In this document: positions 1 to 9,634 of the stretch, piece by piece | Numbering within the stretch: position 1 is the stretch's first letter | Layout: each line of letters begins with the position of its first letter | NCBI GenBank assembly: GCA_012845835.1 | Contig: JABAKD010000011.1 | Coordinates: 9,672,381 to 9,736,380, forward strand | Length of the DNA stretch: 64,000 nt | Direction of reading: 5' to 3' | DNA from: Undaria pinnatifida | Lineage: Eukaryota; Sar; Phaeophyceae; Laminariales; Alariaceae | Translations under genes and position numbers: made by a program | The notes under the pieces: generated by a model | The model's input: the letters and a program-made list of their open reading frames with translations, nothing else | The model's database searches: none | What the model was told of the DNA's origin: nothing

Positions 1-851
1 GACTAGACCAACTGGTTAAAATAGGTACAGTACCCCCTATGGTAGCCGTGACGAGATTTACCACTAGACTAGACCAGCTTGTCTAAAAGAGGTACTGTAC
101 CCTCTATGGTAGCAGTGATGAGGTTTACCACCAGGCTAGACCAACTAACCAAAAAGAGGTACTGTACCCCTACGGTAGCAGTGATGTGGTTTACCACTAG
201 ACGAGACCAACTGGCCACAAAGAGGTACGGTACCCCCCTTGGTAGCAGTGACGAGGTTTACCACCAGACTAGACCAACTGGCCAAAAAGAGGTACGGTAC
301 CCCCTATGGTAGCAGTGACGAGATTTACCACCAGACTAGACCAACTGGTTAAAAGAGGTGCAGTACCCCCTATGGTAGCAGTGACGAGAGTTACAACTAG
401 ACTAGACCAACTTGCCAAAAAGAGGTACTGTACCCTCTATGGTAGCAGTGATGAGGTTTACCACTAGGCTAGACCAACTAACCAAAAAGAGGTACTGTAC
501 CCCCTACGGTAGCAGTGATGTGGTTTACCATTAGACAAGACCAACTGGCCAAAAAGAGGTACTGTACCCCCTATGGTAGCAGTGACGAGGCACGCTACTA
601 GATTAGACCGCACCGGCCACAAAGAGGTACTGTACCCCGACGGAAGCAGTGACGAGGTTTACCACCAGACTAGAGCAAGTGGCCAGAGAGAGGTACTGTA
701 CCTCTACGGTAGCAGTGGCGAGGTTTACCACTAGACTCGACCAACTTGCCAGAAAGAGGTAGAGTACCCCTATGGTAGCAGTGACGAGATTTACCACTAG
801 ACTGGACCAACTGGCCAAAAAGAGGTACGGTACCGCTACGGTAGCAGTGAC
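1..851. repeat. 67-bp satellite array, left block, part 1
   Basis: About 12-13 head-to-tail copies of a 66-69 bp unit. Each contains GTAGCAGTGACGAGGTTTAC, a segment with GACCAACTGGCC, and an 11-bp odd palindrome GGTACNGTACC. Units vary at scattered sites and by 1-2 bp. Because many units are 66 bp the reading frame stays open over several copies, which yields spurious peptides with TRxDQLxKKRYxTP repeats. The array probably continues left of the window. It is interrupted at 851 by the copia element and resumes at 5396. Confidence 0.93.
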
Positions 852-1261
852 TGTGAATAGCCTGTGAACACAATGGTTGTGTGAAGGCTCTGTCTTCTAT
901 GCGAAGAGATGCAGAGGTGGCACCGAAGTGTCTGTTAAGATCACTTGTGATAAGAAAGATAAAGGATAGTTTGGAAAGGGCGCTTGAGGCCAAAAAGAGA
1001 AGAATAATTGGGAAAGTTGGGAGAGTTGGGAGAGTGATCATGGTGGGGTGCATCACCACCTGATCATCACGGAACAATGCCCATAGTACGGTAGAATACC
1101 GGGACAACGGGACAACCTTAACATACTCAAATCTACGTTTACATCTAGGTTACACCGAAGATTCAACGTAAGATTCAACTTAAGATTCAACTGCATATCT
1201 TATTCGTGCGAATAGACTGCGCATTAACTTAGATTTGAATCCAAGGTTCAGACTTTTAACA
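852..1261 (-). repeat. 3' LTR of the copia element
   Basis: A 410-bp terminal repeat, identical by eye to 4986-5395. It starts TGTGAATAGCC and ends CTTTTAACA on the + strand. An open frame of 60 codons inside it occurs in both LTRs and is not a gene. Confidence 0.95.
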
Positions 1262-1272
1262 CACCCCCGTAA
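1262..1272 (-). other. Candidate polypurine tract
   Basis: On the element's sense (minus) strand the bases just before the 3' LTR read ACGGGGGTG, a short G run directly abutting the TG of the LTR. That is where second-strand priming occurs in LTR elements. It is short and interrupted by T, so the assignment rests mostly on position. Confidence 0.4.
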
Positions 1273-1316
1273 TGCGAAGTCAGATTGCTAGAGAAGCCTC
1301 ATACTTAGAAAACAAA

Positions 1317-1396
<80 letters not shown>

Positions 1397-2177
1397 AGAA
1401 ACAAACTAACAAACTAACAAACAAAGGTCGCTGCTGTAAGTTAACCACGCCACTTCAATATGATCCTAGGATACGCATATAACGATAAACTGCTGTCTGA
1501 TACAAATCGTACGCTGAATGAAGAGCATAAGAGAGACAGTCCTTTGTGAGCCTTTTTTACTCATAAATGCTGGAATATATACTCGTACGCATTTTCCGGT
1601 AGAACATGGCTTACTGCTGTACGATCGTTGACATAAGTTCATACGACCCATAGTTCCACCATTACTAATACGTAACTGGCGAGCAGTTGTAACTTTATAG
1701 TTGACAAAGAACTGCTGCACTAAGTAATATTCTCTACTTAAGTATCAATTTCAACCGTACCCACAATTCTAGCGCCTGTCCCCGATTGTTAACGGGAGTG
1801 CCGTTCGGGTAGCTGTTGATGGAGCTGTTCTGTATAGAAGGTCACGGACGGCTGAAGAAGCGCTTGGACAGAGACGAGGAGAAAGGTTGTGATGCGATGT
1901 GTCGTACGTCGGCCTTGTTCTTCCCCGGTCCATTGCAGTCTCGTGGTTAAATTATAATAGGCGAATCACTTGTCGATATATTGCCTATTCGGTTTGTGCG
2001 GAACACGCTTCTCCGTCCTCGGTACATCGCGGTTTGTCGGTTATTGAAAACTCCGATAGCACGCGGTAGAATCCGGTCATACACCGTACACGCAGAATCA
2101 AAAACAGGCTTCATTTTTTCCCACTTATGAAACGCCGCGATCTCGTATGGAACTCCATGAAACAATGATTTTTGTGA
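1273..2177 (-). other. 3' internal region of the copia element, no recognisable pol
   Basis: About 900 bp between the end of the long frame and the 3' LTR. It includes a run of 76 A (1319-1394, plus strand) and short unrelated open frames. A 72-codon minus frame at 1947-2165 is open but I could not match it to integrase, reverse transcriptase or RNase H. This is where most of pol should lie, so it is either deleted or replaced by foreign sequence. Confidence 0.6.
1319..1394 (+). repeat. Poly(A) run of 76 nt inside the retroelement
   Basis: An uninterrupted run of A on the + strand, flanked by A-rich text (CAAACTAA motifs). It is antisense to the copia element, so it is not that element's own poly(A) tail. 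It could be the tail of an opposite-strand insertion or a slippage product. Confidence 0.9.
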
Positions 2178-4733
2178 TCATGGGGGTTGCCTGAGATATT
2201 TTACAAGGCCGTCGCGATGGTCAAAGGCGGTCTTGCGAGATGGAGCTGTAGTTGCGGCTTCAAGGTGTTGGAGCTTAGAAGGAGTTCTCCGTGCTGAAGT
2301 AGTTGATCTTCCAGCAGAGGTCGCTGAAGGTTTGCATTCTTCCGCTTGTGGTGAGGCCATAGATTGCGCGTAGGTATTGGGTACCGAAGTAGATACCGGA
2401 CGGTTTGTTTTGTCCATTCTGAGAGCCCTGCTCGTGTACTGCGAAACGTTATCGAACTGCTGTTTTGGCAATCCTTGGCGTTGTAGAGCCAGCTGACGCG
2501 TTCTTACTTGAGAAGTGGCCGAGTCTGCTGTTGGTTGAACGGAAGGCACCTCTTCGATGAAGGAGCCTCTTTTTACCCTGCTGTGGTCGTCGGTATATTT
2601 TGCCATGTCGGCGTATCCTAGCAGGTCAGTACTCACCAGTTTTGTATGTTCGCTGGAAAGGTTAGGCCGCAATATCTTACGGTGTTCCTGTTGAGTGCTC
2701 TTAATGATCTTGCACGTATCACACGCCGATAACGTGTCTGAAAAATTTGCCCCATATTCTGGGATATTTTTCACCTCGGCTATCACCTGCTTGGGACGAC
2801 CCAGCAGCCTCCTGTGCCCGATGTTAGCTGGAATGGTTTCAGGCAGGGAAGTCGTCGCTTTAAGAGTCGTCGAATCATGAACAGCGAGGACGGTTTCCGG
2901 TTTAAAGTTTTTGCCGGAGATGGTCGGGAACGCTGTCTCGGGCGTTCGGCTGGTTGCACCAGTGGTGAGGTCGAGCTGATACAAAGAAGGGCAGTGGCTG
3001 TCCTTACGTAAGGGTATAGCAAAAGCACCCATGTCAAGATACGACTGCGTGGCGATGATCATAGTGACCCCCCTCGCAGCAGCTGATCCCCCTGAAAATA
3101 AGTGCCTGCCTAGCCCAGGTACGATCGTGACAGGAAGCTGTACAGAGTGCTTAGAGCCTATGTGGTCCAACACTTGTACGACCAAAACCCCTTGACCAAC
3201 GCCATAAAGGCGATGGTTTCCCGCTACGTTGATTATTACGGGAGGGTCCAGCTGCATGTAGTGGTTCATTTTATGTTCAATGCCCGGTAGAAGCTGATTG
3301 TCGATGAAGTGGCTAGACGCTCCGCTGTCCGCAGTCATGGAGAAGTCGACGGGCTGCGCGGCGATCTTGATCGGAGGTGCGGCGATGAAAGAATAACCTA
3401 TACCAACTGGAGGTGAGGATGGACAGGAAGGAGTCGCGAAGGACGTAGAAGTAGCTGCTGTAGTCGCAGCCGCAGTAGTAGTGGATGGAGCATGTATCTC
3501 TGGGACGTAAGCTTCCATTTGCGTTGTTGAAGTTGGAGTTGTGGCGGTATTGGCGTGAGCGCCGCGGTTGTTATTATGCCGGCCATTTTGTTGACCAGGA
3601 CGAGGGCGACGGGTTATATTGTCGTCCCGCATTTGAGACCGACAGTCGCTATTATCGTGGCGATCGGTATTATGCAGGCTACACCACGAATTCTTTCGAG
3701 GTGTCGGGGGAGGTTTCTTTCCCGACATTTTTCCCTTGCGTTTAAAGCAATTTTGGAATCGATGGCCTGGCTTTTTGCAGTGTGAACAGGTCACTACTGC
3801 TGAGGGTGTCGACGTGACTACCATCGCAGATTCACGCCCCTTCGCTTTTCGCAAAGGCCCGTTTCGCATAGCTCTATTGGCGTACATATTACGCATTGTT
3901 ATCACAGCTCGGTCGAGTGTGAAGTCATCATCTGCTTCAGCGCTATATTTGACTTGCACGTATTCATCCGTGAGTCCTTCTAGCACTATGTCCAGTATGC
4001 TGTCATCATTGAATACCTCTCCCATGTCCACCAATTCATCCCGTAAATAGTATACTTCATTTATAAATACGTCTGGGTCTTGCCCATCCGTCATGACCAT
4101 ATGCGATAGTTGTTGTTTGAGTATACGTCTACGTTGGCGGGTGGAATTTTGATATTTTCTAACCATACCATCCCAAGCAGCTTTTCCATTCGCAAGTTCA
4201 CCTCGTTTGGGCTTGAATTGTAGAAGAAAGCTGGCCGCCGCTCCCGATGTACTCAGGAACAAGAAGTCGAACAGAAGACGGTTGTCGCGGTGCCAGTGCT
4301 TGATGTCTTCCAAATTCGAGATGTTGTCATCCGTGGCCCATAAAACTGATGTTGCGGCTGGGAGTGTAGAATATCCTGAAGATGATGGCGGCAGATGCGC
4401 CGTGACCACGGGAGTACTCCCTGCGTCCGGCTGTACATTTTCTGCCGTATCAGCCGGGGGTGTTTCCCCGGACTGAATGTCCGTTTCGTCAGCGGCCTGG
4501 CTGCGAGTTACAGCTCGTGAAGGCCTACTTCTTCTAGAAGATGGACGAGGACTAACTAGTTCGGGCTCGGGGCAAGGTCGCCCTTCCAGGATATCAGAGA
4601 TCCCGGCATGACGCATACTTATCACGGACTGAGCCGTGCGTTTCCATACGTCGAACTTAAGCCCATTAAATTTGCCGTTGAGAGCTCTAACGAGCTTGTC
4701 TACCGCATCACCTGCTTTCGTGGACTCTCCCAT
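2178..4733 (-). CDS. Gag-protease-(partial) integrase polyprotein of the copia element
   Basis: A frame of 851 codons beginning MGESTKAGDAVDKL. In order: a copia-type Gag capsid region (about residues 140-300); a zinc knuckle C-x2-C-x4-H-x4-C at 316-329 (CSHCKKPGHRFQNC); a second Cys/His cluster at 351-364; a Thr/Ala-rich linker; an aspartic protease with DSGASSHF at 469-476; a GAG-pre-integrase segment with HRRLLGR near 640 and CDTC at 671-674; and the start of the integrase core (TDLLG near 702, TDDHSR near 714). After about residue 735 the sequence no longer resembles integrase. The remaining D and E of the catalytic triad and all of reverse transcriptase are missing, whereas intact copia polyproteins are much longer. 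A Gag shell, RNA packaging and protease could still be made. ATG 4733 lies about 250 bp inside the 5' LTR, a normal leader length. Confidence 0.88.
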   Translation of the reverse strand: MGESTKAGDAVDKLVRALNGKFNGLKFDVWKRTAQSVISMRHAGISDILEGRPCPEPELVSPRPSSRRSRPSRAVTRSQAADETDIQSGETPPADTAENVQPDAGSTPVVTAHLPPSSSGYSTLPAATSVLWATDDNISNLEDIKHWHRDNRLLFDFLFLSTSGAAASFLLQFKPKRGELANGKAAWDGMVRKYQNSTRQRRRILKQQLSHMVMTDGQDPDVFINEVYYLRDELVDMGEVFNDDSILDIVLEGLTDEYVQVKYSAEADDDFTLDRAVITMRNMYANRAMRNGPLRKAKGRESAMVVTSTPSAVVTCSHCKKPGHRFQNCFKRKGKMSGKKPPPTPRKNSWCSLHNTDRHDNSDCRSQMRDDNITRRPRPGQQNGRHNNNRGAHANTATTPTSTTQMEAYVPEIHAPSTTTAAATTAATSTSFATPSCPSSPPVGIGYSFIAAPPIKIAAQPVDFSMTADSGASSHFIDNQLLPGIEHKMNHYMQLDPPVIINVAGNHRLYGVGQGVLVVQVLDHIGSKHSVQLPVTIVPGLGRHLFSGGSAAARGVTMIIATQSYLDMGAFAIPLRKDSHCPSLYQLDLTTGATSRTPETAFPTISGKNFKPETVLAVHDSTTLKATTSLPETIPANIGHRRLLGRPKQVIAEVKNIPEYGANFSDTLSACDTCKIIKSTQQEHRKILRPNLSSEHTKLVSTDLLGYADMAKYTDDHSRVKRGSFIEEVPSVQPTADSATSQVRTRQLALQRQGLPKQQFDNVSQYTSRALRMDKTNRPVSTSVPNTYAQSMASPQAEECKPSATSAGRSTTSARRTPSKLQHLEAATTAPSRKTAFDHRDGLVKYLRQPP

Positions 4734-4737
4734 GGTG

Positions 4738-4872
4738 ATGCTGATGATGATGCTGATGCTGATGCTGATCGCTGATGCTGATGCTGATGCTGATGCTGAT
4801 GCTGATCGCTGATGCTGATGCTGATGCTGATCGCTGATGCTGATGCTGATGCTGATGCTGATGCTGATGCTG
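4738..4872 (-). repeat. GATGCT hexanucleotide repeat in the copia leader
   Basis: About 20 copies of GATGCT/GCTGAT with a few GATCGCT interruptions lie just upstream of the gag start codon, in the untranslated leader. The periodic interruption suggests that a longer unit was itself duplicated. Confidence 0.9.
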
Positions 4873-4965
4873 TAGCCGGCTTAATGGAGCTTTCTCTAAA
4901 ACTTTCCGGTAAGATGCGACAAACTTCAATGAGAAGTCGCTTGGTGCCGATCGATGTTTTTATCG

Positions 4966-4985
4966 AAGGTCGAAGGCTCATAAAC
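4966..4985 (-). other. Candidate primer binding site, half-tRNA type
   Basis: Directly downstream of the 5' LTR the sense strand reads GTTTATGAGCCTTCGACC. The block TTATGAG is complementary to a methionine tRNA anticodon loop (CTCATAA). Some copia-type elements, such as Drosophila copia, prime from a cleaved initiator tRNA at this region rather than from the 3' CCA end. The host tRNA sequence is unknown, so the pairing outside the loop cannot be checked here. Confidence 0.4.
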
Positions 4986-5395
4986 TGTGAATAGCCTGTG
5001 AACACAATGGTTGTGTGAAGGCTCTGTCTTCTATGCGAAGAGATGCAGAGGTGGCACCGAAGTGTCTGTTAAGATCACTTGTGATAAGAAAGATAAAGGA
5101 TAGTTTGGAAAGGGCGCTTGAGGCCAAAAAGAGAAGAATAATTGGGAAAGTTGGGAGAGTTGGGAGAGTGATCATGGTGGGGTGCATCACCACCTGATCA
5201 TCACGGAACAATGCCCATAGTACGGTAGAATACCGGGACAACGGGACAACCTTAACATACTCAAATCTACGTTTACATCTAGGTTACACCGAAGATTCAA
5301 CGTAAGATTCAACTTAAGATTCAACTGCATATCTTATTCGTGCGAATAGACTGCGCATTAACTTAGATTTGAATCCAAGGTTCAGACTTTTAACA
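4986..5395 (-). repeat. 5' LTR of the copia element
   Basis: Partner of 852-1261 with no difference seen by eye over 410 bp. It is followed by the GTGAC target duplication and then by satellite sequence in register. Confidence 0.95.
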
Positions 5396-5632
5396 GTGAC
5401 GAGGTTCACCACTGGACTAGACCAACTGGCCAAAAAGGGGTACTGTACCCCCTACGGTAGCAGTGACGAGGTTTACCGCTAGACTAGACCAACTGGCCAG
5501 AAAGAGGTACTGCACCCCTATGTTAGCAGTGGCGAGGTATACAACTAGACTATACCAACAGGCCAAAAAGAGGTACTGTACCCCCTATGGTAGCAGCGAC
5601 GAGGTTTACCACTAGACTAGGCCGCACCGACG
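5396..5632. repeat. 67-bp satellite array, left block, part 2
   Basis: Three to four more units continue the array after the copia insertion. They end at the GCACCGACGACACCGGC junction that also closes the right-hand array at 56,063. The order of variant units matches the last units of the right array. Confidence 0.92.
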
Positions 5633-6083
5633 ACACCGGCTAGGTACCTAGCGGATAGTAGAGGCACAGCATAGGGGCATTGCGGGCACTTCAACGATAA
5701 CGGTTGGTGCTTCGCTTAAACAGGCCCGTCGATTACTTTTTTAATGGAAGAAGGTACTGTCTGTATCGTAGCTTTAGCACGATTCCATCAAGCCTCGAGT
5801 TTTTGTTTTTGTTTATATAATGCTGTACTGTGTAATGGCGAGCGCGTTGTCTTCCGTCTTCTGTTTAGAGTACATTGCCTGAAAATATCCCCCCTCCGCT
5901 CTGAGCGCAACACCTTCCCCCTTCTCCCTCCCTCTCTTCTCACCGCTGGCCATTATACTACATCGTTGTGCTTCCGTGTACTAAACCATAACATAACCCA
6001 CCCCTCACGGCTACACACTAACTGCTCATTATCGTGTGCTGTGTGATGTGTGATGTGTGATGTGTGATGTCCTTCTTTGCCAG

Positions 6084-6309
6084 GGGCACGTCCGGTTCAA
6101 ACGCGGTGGTGAAGCCGACCGCTGTGATGGGACTGACGGATATGGTGTCCACAGTCAGGGCTAGATCGACCGGCGGCGAGAAGCAAGAAGGGACGGCACG
6201 GTGGTTGAGGTACAATAGATTGTCGGGCTTTCACTCGGTTACGGTTTTTGAAGTTAGCATATTTCCGTATTTTCCTGCGGGATCTGCTGTGGTTTCCTCG
6301 GCGCTTTGA
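6084..6309 (+). CDS. Orphan last exon, type 3 (TSGSNAVVKP), copy L
   Basis: The acceptor CCTTCTTTGCCAG precedes an exon entered after one G (phase G|GGC). It starts GTSGSNAVVKPTAVMG, contains GGEKQEGTARWLRYN, and stops at 6307-6309 (74 codons). The entry phase and parts of the sequence (KP/RPAV, EKxEG, RYN) recall the last exon of gene B (51,460). The right block has the same exon with an earlier stop. No matching upstream exon is present: about 450 bp upstream lies satellite. It is probably a relic or an alternative 3' exon. Function unknown. Confidence 0.4.
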
Positions 6310-6509
6310 GGTATTTGGTGTATTGGGTTTTGGCGAGCACGGTTGTTTGGGCGGGAAAAAGTCACCGCGGGACCTTACAGTCCTGTTTCGTATCAGACAT
6401 CAAAAGCACGGTTGTTGCTTGGACGGGGGAAATTCACCACAGAACTTGAGGGTCTTGCCAGGGCGCTCTCTCCGGTGTTTGTGTTATATTCTGGTGCCCC
6501 GCGGAACAG

Positions 6510-6588
6510 GTCCTCCACCCGAACCGGCATGGCCAATCCCGAGAAGGCCGAAGGGATGGCTGGCCGCCTGAGGTACGGGATTGGTTAA
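6510..6588 (+). CDS. Orphan last exon, type 4 (SSTRTGMANPEKAEG), copy L
   Basis: The acceptor GCGGAACAG is followed by one G and then 25 codons, SSTRTGMANPEKAEGMAGRL onward, with TAA at 6586-6588. It shares EKAEGMAxRLRY with the type 3 exon upstream (EKQEGTARWLRY), so the two look like tandem duplicates. Conserved in R (56,950) and in inverted M (34,566). Confidence 0.38.
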
Positions 6589-6867
6589 TTAATCCTTTCA
6601 AAAACACGCTCACTGGCGTTTTAGGGCACACATTACTTGGAATTAGTGTAAGGTCGTTTTTTCTCATTGATTGGTAAAGGGTGGGTCAACAGCACGATGA
6701 CCTCGCAAATAGTATCTCTATACCTGGTATATACAGATGGCAATCTAGTAGTAGAACAACTACCGTTGGCCAGTTACGGTACACAAACCGCGTGTAAACC
6801 AGTTTCAATCACCCTCTCCGCCGCCCTTCGCCCCCCATCCGTAATTTACCAGCGCTTGTTACTGTAG

Positions 6868-7048
6868 GAGCTCCGACAGGCCGAGGGACATTGACGCCAA
6901 GAACACCGCCCCTTCCGTCCAAGGCCAAAATAAGGCGATTTCGGAGACTGCTGGGGGGGTCTCGTCACGCACCCGGCAGGCGGTGGCCGCCAGGAAGGCG
7001 GCGGCGGCGGGGGGGGGGAAGGAGGTGGCACGCAGGCGATGGAGGTAG
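6868..7048 (+). CDS. Orphan last exon, type 2 (basic RTRQAVAARKAAAA tail), copy L
   Basis: The acceptor TTGTTACTGTAG is followed by one G and 59 codons ending in TAG at 7046. The peptide opens SSDRPRDIDAKNTAPSV and ends with an Arg/Ala/Lys-rich tail (RTRQAVAARKAAAA, then EVARRRWR). R (57,311) and M (33,536) keep the same acceptor, phase, frame and stop despite indels in multiples of three within the GGC/GGG run. That pattern is expected of selected coding sequence. Partner exons are not visible upstream. Confidence 0.45.
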
Positions 7049-8265
7049 AGAGATGTGTCGGCCGGCCATCTCCTACTTCCATATTCCCTCAACTATTATA
7101 TTATACGCTTTCGTTTGCTGCTTCTAGTGATGCACGTCTGTCTGACCATTTCTGCTGTGGGTCAGCGGTATAGAACACGGACGCGTGCCATTTTTCCTCT
7201 TGTTGGCGGTTGCGCTGGGCATCGAATCTCCGCTGGTGCGGTGATGCTCAGGGATTTTTTTCCCCTTTTGTTTTCCGTCGCCGAAAGTGCGGCAGCGCGA
7301 ATTCTCGTTTATTAAGGGTTTTATTTTTAATAGCAGAGTGTGCGCGGTTTCGGCCCTCCTGTTCTAAGTCAAGGTAAATCAACGAAGAGTGCACACTATA
7401 CTGGTGTTTTTTTTGTAGTATCAATAACAGGACGAATGCAGTCAGTAGATCGGCACCCTCGATTTCGCTGTGAATACGTTGGGTGTTGTTGCGAATCATA
7501 TCACCAATCTGGATGGAAATATAAGGACCTTTGGGGTGGGTATTGGTACGAATACCTTAAAAACGCTCTTTACATTTACGTCTATGGTGGTGTTGACCGG
7601 CCGTAGTAGTAATGTTACCATTAATATGAAAAGTAGCGCCCAGCACGATTACGTACAGTGGGTATACGAGTTAAGCACCCCCTCCACCATTAAAATATGA
7701 AAAGTAGTGCCCAGCACGATTACGTACAGCAGTGGGTATACGAGTTAAGCACCCTCGATGTCGCTGTACGTATGGTGTCACGTACACATTATTCCCAATA
7801 TGGACGGAAATATAGCGACCTTTGGGGTATTGGTATGAATACCTTATAAATGGCTCTTATCGTATGATAGCGGTGTTGACTCGTAGATTATATTATTAAT
7901 GTTACTAATAATATATGAAAAGTGCTGCCCAGAACGATTACGTGCTGTGGGTATGTGATGTAAGTACAGTATGGTGTTCGCAAGGTCTCTTGCGGGCAGT
8001 GGGTAGGACAATACCCCCCGCAGTCCACCTGTCAGTCTCACGCCGTACAACCTTCCGGCATTATCATGTACTGTATCACATTTAGTCTAATGCACCTGGT
8101 ATTACATTGAAGCGAGGAGAATGGTTTTGGTCATCCGCCCGTCCCGACTTTCCTCTTCCCGTGTTTTCCATCCGCACGAAGCCTCTACTGGAGGGCTGGG
8201 ATCGGTGTGCCCAGATTTTTCTTTCGAGATTTTACGTCATATTCTGTATTCAATGAGCGTGCTGG
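7049..8265. other. No intact gene seen; local 67-bp tandem duplication
   Basis: Matches R at 57,486-59,085. A 65-67 bp segment containing CCCAGCACGATTACGTACAG is duplicated in tandem at about 7615-7750, and again at 58,050-58,175. Inverted homology to M lies at 31,860-32,260. The open frames here are short and not conserved in frame between copies. Confidence 0.6.
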
Positions 8266-8269
8266 GAGT

Positions 8270-8372
8270 GGGGGTGGTAGTGGTAGTGATGGTGGTGGTG
8301 GTGGTGATGGTGATGGTGATGGTGATGGTGGGGGTGATGGTGATGGTGATGGTGTTAGGGGTGGTCGGGTGG
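8270..8372 (+). repeat. GGT/GAT trinucleotide-type tract, only in copy L
   Basis: Runs of GGTAGT, GGTGGT and GATGGT with strong strand asymmetry. The equivalent place in R (about 59,085-59,100) reads straight through, so this is an expansion in L or a loss in R. Confidence 0.9.
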
Positions 8373-9358
8373 GGGTGGCGGTGTTAGGAGTGGCCGAAGG
8401 GGCGGGGAGGTGGGGTTGGAAGATAGTCGGGTGATATTAATCGTTACGCATGCATCTCTTGTCTCCGCTCGTAAGTTGTCTGTGCATTTCGTTGTTTTTT
8501 TCGGGAGTTGTGGGCGTAAGGGGTAATACTCGTGCCGTATCCAGGGAACCTTAAAGAACTGCATCCACATATTTCATGGGACACACTACTTGGAGATAGT
8601 GTGGGATAAGCTCTGTTGCAGACAAAGGGCATAAATAGACCCAGGGCTGTCTAAATCGGAAAGGAAATATTTGTTTTTGCTGGTGGTGGTCTGGAAGTGC
8701 ACATGTGCCTAGCAAACCTTGAGAGCGTCTCCTGAACAAAGCAGTGCCGGCTTTTTGGTTATCGCCTGTTGCGCCCGTCTGTACACAGTGGGTGTGTATG
8801 GTGTAGGATGACTGCTGCTTGCAGACAGATTCGGCGATACGATCGAACGAGCGACAAGGGGAGGATATGATATGATAGTAATATTATTAACATTTTCATG
8901 GAGGCGTGTTTCTTGAAGCCGCTTCTTCCCTTGCCGTATATCAGTGTTAATTGTACCCGGGGACGGATGTTATTACTAGGTTTCTTACCGTAATCGCAGG
9001 AGGACACTCAGCGTAATTAATAGATTACGCCGCCTGTGGCTGCCACGTGTGGGGCCATCGGCTCTAAAATATGGTGGCACTGCTGCGGTGCTTGTCGGAG
9101 CACATGAGGATGAGAGGCGCGGGTGCTTGCCGAAACGGGGGCTGTCGTCGCATCGCCTGTTGCTTATACGTATGCATTAGCCTAGTGGCGGTGTCTTCTT
9201 CTACTGCCTCGTGCAGACTAACCAATTGTACAGTTTTTTTTTTTTCGGTGCAATTCCAACTGCCGCCGGCAAGGAATGGCGAACGACTTACGCTTGGGAT
9301 TGAAGATACCACGGAAGCCGTATGCGATAATAATGAGAGGGCATACTTATAAGGTGCT
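8373..9358. other. No gene seen (shared L/R/M sequence)
   Basis: Collinear with 59,100-60,102, and parts with inverted M (for example 8800-8860 against 31,310-31,380). No frame is maintained in the copies. Confidence 0.55.
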
Positions 9359-9634
9359 GGGACGCGTGCTGCGGCGGTAGAGGTTCGCCTTTTTTTCTGA
9401 GATTGACGTCAATTGCGAGCTGGAGACCTCTCCCAAAAACTGATTTGGAGAAAAAAAAAAACTGCTACCGGATGACAAATTCCATGGCCGGCCCCAGGTA
9501 TACAGAGATAATATATTATAAAAAAATGGCCGATTTTTTCCGACGATTTTGGGTTAAGGAGCCCCGTCATTCAGAAACCGTTTCAGCCAAAAAAAGGTAT
9601 ACCTTAACACCTCCCTCTATCGTAGCACGCGTCC
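9359..9634. mobile_element. MITE of the ACGCGTGCTACGGTAGAGG family, copy L
   Basis: The left end GGACGCGTGCTGCGGCGGTAG and the inverted right end GGACGCGTGCTACGATAGAGG enclose about 275 bp. Near the right end is the family marker GTTAAGGAGCCCCGTCATTC. No coding capacity. The same insertion is in R (60,103-60,376), so it predates the duplication. Confidence 0.6.

Larger units (their letters stand above)
852..5395 (-). mobile_element. Ty1/copia LTR retrotransposon, young but lacking reverse transcriptase
   Basis: A complete LTR-to-LTR element inserted in the satellite array. The LTRs are 410 bp, begin TG and end CA, and read as identical to each other. The element is flanked by the 5-bp target duplication GTGAC (847-851 and 5396-5400), and the satellite unit resumes in register after it. 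The coding strand is minus, so 4986-5395 is the 5' LTR. The interior holds one long gag-protease-integrase-start frame and then about 900 bp with no recognisable pol. I found no reverse transcriptase or RNase H motifs. Identical LTRs and intact target duplication imply recent insertion, so it was presumably mobilised by enzymes of an autonomous relative. The paralogous empty site is near 55,834-55,838. Confidence 0.93.

Noticed and set aside
79..818. Repeated peptide frames TRxDQLxKKRYxTP and SWSSLVVNLVTATV
   Set aside because: Both strands of the 66-67 bp satellite, open because the unit is near a multiple of three.
881..1107. Small conserved frames in the LTRs (also 5015-5241 and 33,884-34,110)
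   Set aside because: Conserved only because LTR copies are alike; no start context or domain.
1947..2165. Possible integrase/RT remnant downstream of the copia frame
   Set aside because: No catalytic motif could be seen; it may be foreign sequence.
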